Source: Glacieibacterium arshaanense (GTDB lineage: Bacteria; Pseudomonadota; Alphaproteobacteria; Sphingomonadales; Sphingomonadaceae). Taken from it: a stretch of 64,000 nt of DNA. The stretch lies in assembly GCF_004681125.1 (NCBI RefSeq), contig NZ_SIHO01000004.1, forward strand, positions 110,385 through 174,384, written 5' to 3'. The number at the start of each line of letters is the position of its first letter. Position 1 is the first letter of the stretch. A model generated the notes under the pieces. That model ran no database searches and had not been told where the DNA came from. It saw nothing but the letters and a program-made list of their open reading frames with translations. Shown here one piece after another: positions 62,101 to 64,000 of the stretch. Made by a program: the position numbers and the translations under genes.

Positions 62101-64000
62101 GCTGTTCGCCGGTCAGCTGACCGGTGCGACGGTCGGCGTGCTGACGGTCGGCGACCTGACACTGAACGCCACCTCGAATCTCAACTTCGAATTCGGCGCG
62201 CCGAACGTTTCGGGTCTGCCCGACAATGATCTCATCATCGTCAACGGCAACATCACCCTCGACGGTCTGCTCAACGTTACCGATCCGGGCACTGGTCCGG
62301 GCTTCGGCCTCGGCGTCTATCAGCTGTTCACTTACACCGGCGGCATCACCGACAATGGCCTGACGGTCAGTTCACTGCCCGGTGGCTTCACCGGTGTGGT
62401 GCAGGCGACGCTGATCCCCGGGCAGGTCAACCTCCTCGTCGCCAACCCTGGCACGATGATCCAGCATTGGCAGGGCACCGACACGGTCGGTAACGGCACC
62501 GATGATGGCGGCAACGGCACCTGGAACGCCGGGAACTCGAACTGGAGCTCGTCGCCTTACGGCCTCAACACCAACTGGCAGAGCGGCATTGCGGTGTTTG
62601 CGGGCGCGACCGGTACGGTCACCGTCAGCGGCACACAGAACTTCCAGGGTCTTGAATTCACGACCAACAACTATGTCCTCAACAGTGGCACACTCAACGC
62701 CACGACCGCCGGCTTCATTGCCGTCGGCGTGACCGATGCGACGATCAACAGCGACATTACCGGCGCGGCGCTTGCTAAGCAGTTGACGGGCAACCTCAAC
62801 CTCGGCGGCAACAACAGCTTCGCCAGCCTCGACATCCAGGACGGCATGGTGACGGCGTTCACCAATACCGCGCTCGGCGCTGGGCCGGTGACGATGGCGA
62901 GCGGCACGACGCTGCGCGCTGGTGCCACCGTTGCGCTTGCCAATGACGTCGCCTTCAACGGTGCGTCGACGGTCGACACCCAGACCTTCGGGTTGACGCT
63001 CAACGGCGTCCTCACCGGCAGCGGTGCGGTCACCAAGAACGGCAGCGGCACACTGTTCCTGACCAATAACAGCAACAGCTATTCGGGCGGCACTACGGTC
63101 ACCGGCGGCACCGTAAACGTCACCGTCAACAACGCCCTCGGCACCGGCAACGTGGCCCTGAACGCGGGTACCACGCTGCAGGCCGGCGCAACTGTCGTTT
63201 TGGCGAATGATGTCGCGCTGGTCGGCAACTCGACGCTCGACACGCAAGCGAACAACATGACGCTGAACGGCATCGTGTCCGGTGGTGGTCAGATGACCAA
63301 GATCGGCAGCGGTATGCTGACGCTCAATAATGCGAACACCTACTCGGGCGGCACGCTGCTTAACGTTGGCACGATCAATGTTGGCAACGACTCCGCACTC
63401 GGCACGGCTTCGCTGACAATGGCCGGGGCAACGACGCTCCAGGCCGGAACGACGGTGGCGCTGGCGAACAACGTCATCCTGAACGGTTCTAGCACAATCG
63501 ATACGCAAGCCTTCGGCATGACGCTGGGTGGCGTTGTGAGCGGCACCGGCCCGATGAACAAGATCGGCACCGGCACGCTGACACTCAACAACAGCAACAC
63601 CTACACTGGTCCAACCAACCTCAACTTCGGCACAATCAACGTTGGTACCAACACGGCGCTCGGCACCGGCCAACTCAACATGGCCGGTGGTACGATCCTG
63701 CAGGCTGGCGTCAGCGGGCTCGTTATGACCAACACCATTGCAACGTTGGCTGGCGGCCGGATTGATCAGGGTTCAGGTACGTTCCAGCTCAATGGCGTGA
63801 TCAGTGGTGTCGGTTCGATTTCGACAATTGGCACTGGCAATCTGATCTTGGGCGGCAACAACACCTTCTCGGGTGGCCTTGGCATCAACGTCTCGGGCAG
63901 CACGGTGACGCTGCTCACCAATACCGCGGCTGGCGCTGCCGGCATCGCGCTGAACGACGGCGCGACCCTTGCTGCAGGTGTCTCGGGTCTGGTGGTTGCG
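53159..64000 (+). CDS. Giant autotransporter with beta-strand passenger repeats (5' part)
   Basis: One frame from ATG 53159 to the window edge, at least 3,614 codons with no stop found. I checked that the frame agrees at 57.1, 60.8, 62.5 and 64.0 kb. GAGGGG lies 7 nt before the ATG. Residues 1-47 are a long signal peptide (basic N-region, then TAMLLGSAVLLSPMAAHA, cut before Q48). The rest is Gly/Thr/Asn-rich beta-helix built of autotransporter-associated repeats such as LGGNNSFTGDVHL and NTYSGGTLLNVGTINVGND. Three GTWNA-NTNW linker modules sit near 57.1, 60.8 and 62.5 kb. No barrel yet; it must lie downstream. Probable cell-surface adhesin. Neighbour maiA ends 196 bp upstream. Confidence 0.93.
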   Translation, partial: MIASRSNVAPVVLANRRENNGFRRHGGSLTAMLLGSAVLLSPMAAHAQALNLGGSNQTVSSRTGAGNVTNTGGGSPATLTFDVTSGGPFTMTGGILETDIANQISVIKNGADRQNLNGASTYTGGTIVNDGILGFGTNTSFGTGTITLNGGQIAATGITLTLANNINVIADSRILSNNTILSGTISGSARILKFTSSIMNITGVNTGFTGGFLVGSGSGGGTINVGEATLGAGAIDTLGGSLATFETTSAARISLFTGTHSAVLSNNFVLGGGTFSVQPLGANDIITLNGTISGSQSLWLNASLGELVLNGNNSGFTGATISDGGTLTAGNNNAFGTGATAIVRINHDTTLKAGAANLVIANRFNVGATGNDILTVDTNGNDMTLSGPINNGSAANKGSLVKVGAGKLTLTSTTSTYSIGTSINGGTLSVSSSPNLGITAPLDFDGGTLQITGTSFTSTSRPITLNAGGGGFDIDSAANTLNLSNVIVGTGGLTKLGAGTLTLNAANTFTGNSAVNAGTLNLANSQGFGTGGTVTLAGGELKAGNPGLDLTRDVILSGGGIDTNGEDFTLSGMVSGASNLTMHGFGTLILTNSGNTYSGDTVVNDGAVQANASDVFGTGAILLSDGTKLIAGATLSFNNDVSIAPTSIIDTGTNDLTLNGAVHDNGLVAGAINKDGSGTLILTQASDFTGGTNINAGAINIDDNDALGTGAVVMAGGTHLGGVNGLTIYTLPNDITINGLSTIGDNVFVFEVAGNIDGPGKLVKGNGQILTLFGNNSYTGGTEVGTGELYVGQNNSLGGVAGGDLTLGDGTALHGYNPGVVLPNAIFISGTSADALTDNLTLAGNITGGILNVINAGGYLQLTGTNTHASTSIGAGALLIAGADANLGVGALEFAGPGATLQFANATTFTRDMTMTANGNIDTNGFSGGISGAITGAGLVNKVGTGTLTLSNVSNSFLALAISGGEVDVTSEAATGGGTIIMHSGTLGLQGVSSLSNDIQVSGFGPTNTIDGGGAASVALNGVISDIAPATFPRNLVLTNATEFDIAGANTYTGTLTISGTELVVGDANSIGANSATLVLDGGTLSSSASVTLAQNIGIVPATYNYVGGANDIVLNGDIDDPVGNAALEVYGSGIVTLASTSGFSRVGTLFVSGTANLTGDLTTIDTVVLGGGTIAGTGTITNILGSNDVLNGGIINPGDATVANSIGTLTVGNLNLSSGALLNWDFAAPGTNDQVAINGTLILDGTLNINNLSGFGLGTYTLFTYTPGLGNLTDNGLIVTPIGSLPGVFFGVDVSVAGIVKLQVTGNITQYWDGPHLDSTSVEGGSGTWNAVLTNWTDASGTTNGVWNGIDAVFTAAQGTVTVSGTQNFTSLYFKLTDGYILTGGTLNGAASSLIKADSGITTTIDSVISGIGTALDIDYAGSTLNLGGNNSFTGDVHLNGGTLGIGNDNALGVGGALTMATGTTLVANAAGLTISNDIDLGGAATIDAGGYSTSYTGVISGSGPLTLDDTGGSGDITLAVGNTYTGGTALQNGVTVIIGGNTALGAAAGALAIDSSTLQTTATFTSGRAITLTSFANFAPDVSTTLTLTGLIGGTGNLNQTGAGTLVLGNAGNSFTGDVHISGGGVLSIASDANLGNAANKVYVTSGTLAYSGSTSSARDVDLGAGSTIDTAGNTISLTGLITGGGLTKAGSGRLTLNGDMSGYVGTTTINDGTLAIGAGNGATIGDALVFAGAGNGTLDLTAAGFSLSSAPITMTAAGQIVIGAQHIGLIGDITGTGKLTYDGTNPTSGVPGSGGRLELNGDNSGFSGGIVIKHGELYLGNSNASGTGSIETQGSIITYANGITVISPLVVNSATTQLNVAGTDLATQSGNISELGGSRPLDKIGTGQLDLTGSSTLSGIFSVRAGTIGVGNDAAFGDASGTNFLDIKNGAAIVAINGPRAIGQTIRVSSNATIDAGGQQFTLNGTIGDNPGPNAQPLKLTDSGVGGRLILASGSSYTGGTKITNAIVQIGADSALGAFSAVAMDNSTLETSGTISTLRQFTLTNANIFDTMGNNLFLAGAVDGTGSLRKEGAGLLALSATNSYAGGTFIGDGSVRVGADANLGASGTSVTFDNTGNGQLITTAGFVTTRNIILTANGAIDNTGTLQLDGVVSGSGDLSKNGTGELYLNNINTNSGAVHIIQGAVRLGTNAAFGDAGATNIVTMENNTTLIAGAAPVVGGFPRLVGNDMVLNGAVTVDLLGTSLSMNPILSTFSSNGAALGLFGDISGTGSLTNVNSGALILLGNNSYSGGTTFSNGILGAGTSSAFGTGTVSLGFNSWLIGQPGAPLTLANDIDLTSTLISIGGGTLGVGPDLTLSGAISGANGFDKVGTEVLTLTGTNTYSGTTNVGAGTLLVNGANNGAGAVTVANGATLGGSGSITGAVSIANGGTLAPGNSPGTLTVGSLSLLGSSVLNWELGDPNISGGANNDLVIVTNNLTLDGLLTVTDPGTGAGFGLGVYQLMTYGGVLTNNGLTVAALPPTFNGFVQTSISGQVNLVITAPGVMVQDWQGADLVGNGTNDGGTGTWNAANTNWSASPWGLNTNWQSGVAVFGGATGTVTVVGTQNFQGLQFGTAGYTLTGGTLNNTVSGGFISDNVAGTQIDSDITGAALAKQGTSVTGLGGNNSFASLDIQAGGVLISTNTALGAGTVTMATGTSIEAASGVTAANNIVLNGSTVFDDHSNTLTLNGVISGAGSTDLNKNGTGTLVLNGANTYAGVTNLNAGTLNVGSATALSSGALNMATGTTLQAGGTLTIANAVDLTGSTTVDTNGNDLTLSGIIGGASATDLNKIGVGILTLTGANTFAGVTNLNVGTINVGNAAALSGGALNMATGTTLQAGGTFTVANAVDLTGSTTIDTNGNDLTLSGALGGTGGFDKAGAGTLTLTGTNSYAGATNVTTGTLLVNGTNNGTGLTSVTTGAALGGSGTLVGAVDVGAGATLFAGQLTGATVGVLTVGDLTLNATSNLNFEFGAPNVSGLPDNDLIIVNGNITLDGLLNVTDPGTGPGFGLGVYQLFTYTGGITDNGLTVSSLPGGFTGVVQATLIPGQVNLLVANPGTMIQHWQGTDTVGNGTDDGGNGTWNAGNSNWSSSPYGLNTNWQSGIAVFAGATGTVTVSGTQNFQGLEFTTNNYVLNSGTLNATTAGFIAVGVTDATINSDITGAALAKQLTGNLNLGGNNSFASLDIQDGMVTAFTNTALGAGPVTMASGTTLRAGATVALANDVAFNGASTVDTQTFGLTLNGVLTGSGAVTKNGSGTLFLTNNSNSYSGGTTVTGGTVNVTVNNALGTGNVALNAGTTLQAGATVVLANDVALVGNSTLDTQANNMTLNGIVSGGGQMTKIGSGMLTLNNANTYSGGTLLNVGTINVGNDSALGTASLTMAGATTLQAGTTVALANNVILNGSSTIDTQAFGMTLGGVVSGTGPMNKIGTGTLTLNNSNTYTGPTNLNFGTINVGTNTALGTGQLNMAGGTILQAGVSGLVMTNTIATLAGGRIDQGSGTFQLNGVISGVGSISTIGTGNLILGGNNTFSGGLGINVSGSTVTLLTNTAAGAAGIALNDGATLAAGVSGLVVA
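60340..63100 (+). repeat. Large in-frame modules (553-residue offset) in the autotransporter
   Basis: Two long copies of about 1.66 kb: the GTLLVNG-to-LGAGTVTM block around 60.34-61.25 kb recurs near 61.98-62.90 kb. GVMVQDWQG at 60791 and TMIQHWQG at 62450 are 1,659 nt, i.e. 553 codons, apart. Shared anchors include DPGTG-GFGLGVYQL, GLNTNWQSG and SDITGAALAKQ. A third, more diverged copy of the linker lies near 57.1 kb. Confidence 0.8.
61421..61954 (+). repeat. 267-bp tandem repeat in the autotransporter
   Basis: Two adjacent 89-codon units, NTYAGVTNLNAGTLNVG and NTFAGVTNLNVGTINVG, each continuing through ALNMATGTTLQAGG and AVDLTGSTT-DTNGNDLTL. They are near-identical at the DNA level, pointing to recent duplication. 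Confidence 0.85.

Overview
The window is GC-rich, gene-dense chromosomal DNA of an alphaproteobacterium. Gene content points to Sphingomonadales, perhaps Polymorphobacter/Sandarakinorhabdus-like (inference from protein style and gene sets; there is no rRNA to confirm it). I saw no rRNA, tRNA, CRISPR array, transposase or integrase gene, or prophage.

Layout. 0-5.5 kb: the end of a heme-dependent N-demethylase gene, pirin, a sulfotransferase, a POT-type peptide transporter, a Cys-phosphatase/sulfurtransferase-like protein and a sterol-desaturase-type membrane hydroxylase. 5.6-8.4 kb: a periplasmic methyltransferase and the glnK-amt ammonium module, with a clear factor-independent terminator and a sigma-54-type promoter. 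8.5-9.1 kb: a short cassette flanked by inverted hairpin repeats and carrying an orphan Imm27-type immunity gene. 9.1-22 kb: housekeeping genes (patatin, PNPOx-like, tldD, trmO-like, an ABC ATPase, nadB, an MBL hydrolase, polA) mixed with small secreted proteins. 22-27 kb: enoyl-CoA hydratase, a PAS-only protein, and a diiron ferritin-like protein with a [2Fe-2S] ferredoxin facing an FNR-type regulator across a perfect FNR box. 27-37 kb: a flippase, purH, a GST, a 620-bp gene-free stretch of strong hairpins, a heparinase-like protein and rpe. 37-44 kb: an SdsA1-like alkylsulfatase, a GT2/fcl/gmd GDP-fucose block and an LplT-like MFS protein. 44-53 kb: a J-domain protein, GlpQ-like phosphodiesterase, panB, a second repeat-flanked cassette, then yfgM-bamB-der (the enterobacterial order) and maiA. 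53.16 kb to the end: one uninterrupted reading frame of at least 3,614 codons, the N-terminal part of a giant autotransporter made of beta-strand passenger repeats. Its C-terminus lies beyond the window.

The most unusual signal is a dispersed 34-bp hairpin repeat. It normally occurs as inverted pairs about 90 bp long that sit directly against stop codons, often between convergent genes. Its stem shows compensatory base changes between copies. At 8.5 kb and 47.8 kb the two arms are pushed 540-610 bp apart. Each gap holds the same 70-bp block next to the left arm, followed by a low-GC single-gene cargo: an immunity protein in one, an amber-interrupted secreted protein in the other. This looks like a hairpin-bounded cassette system, which I do not recognise as described.
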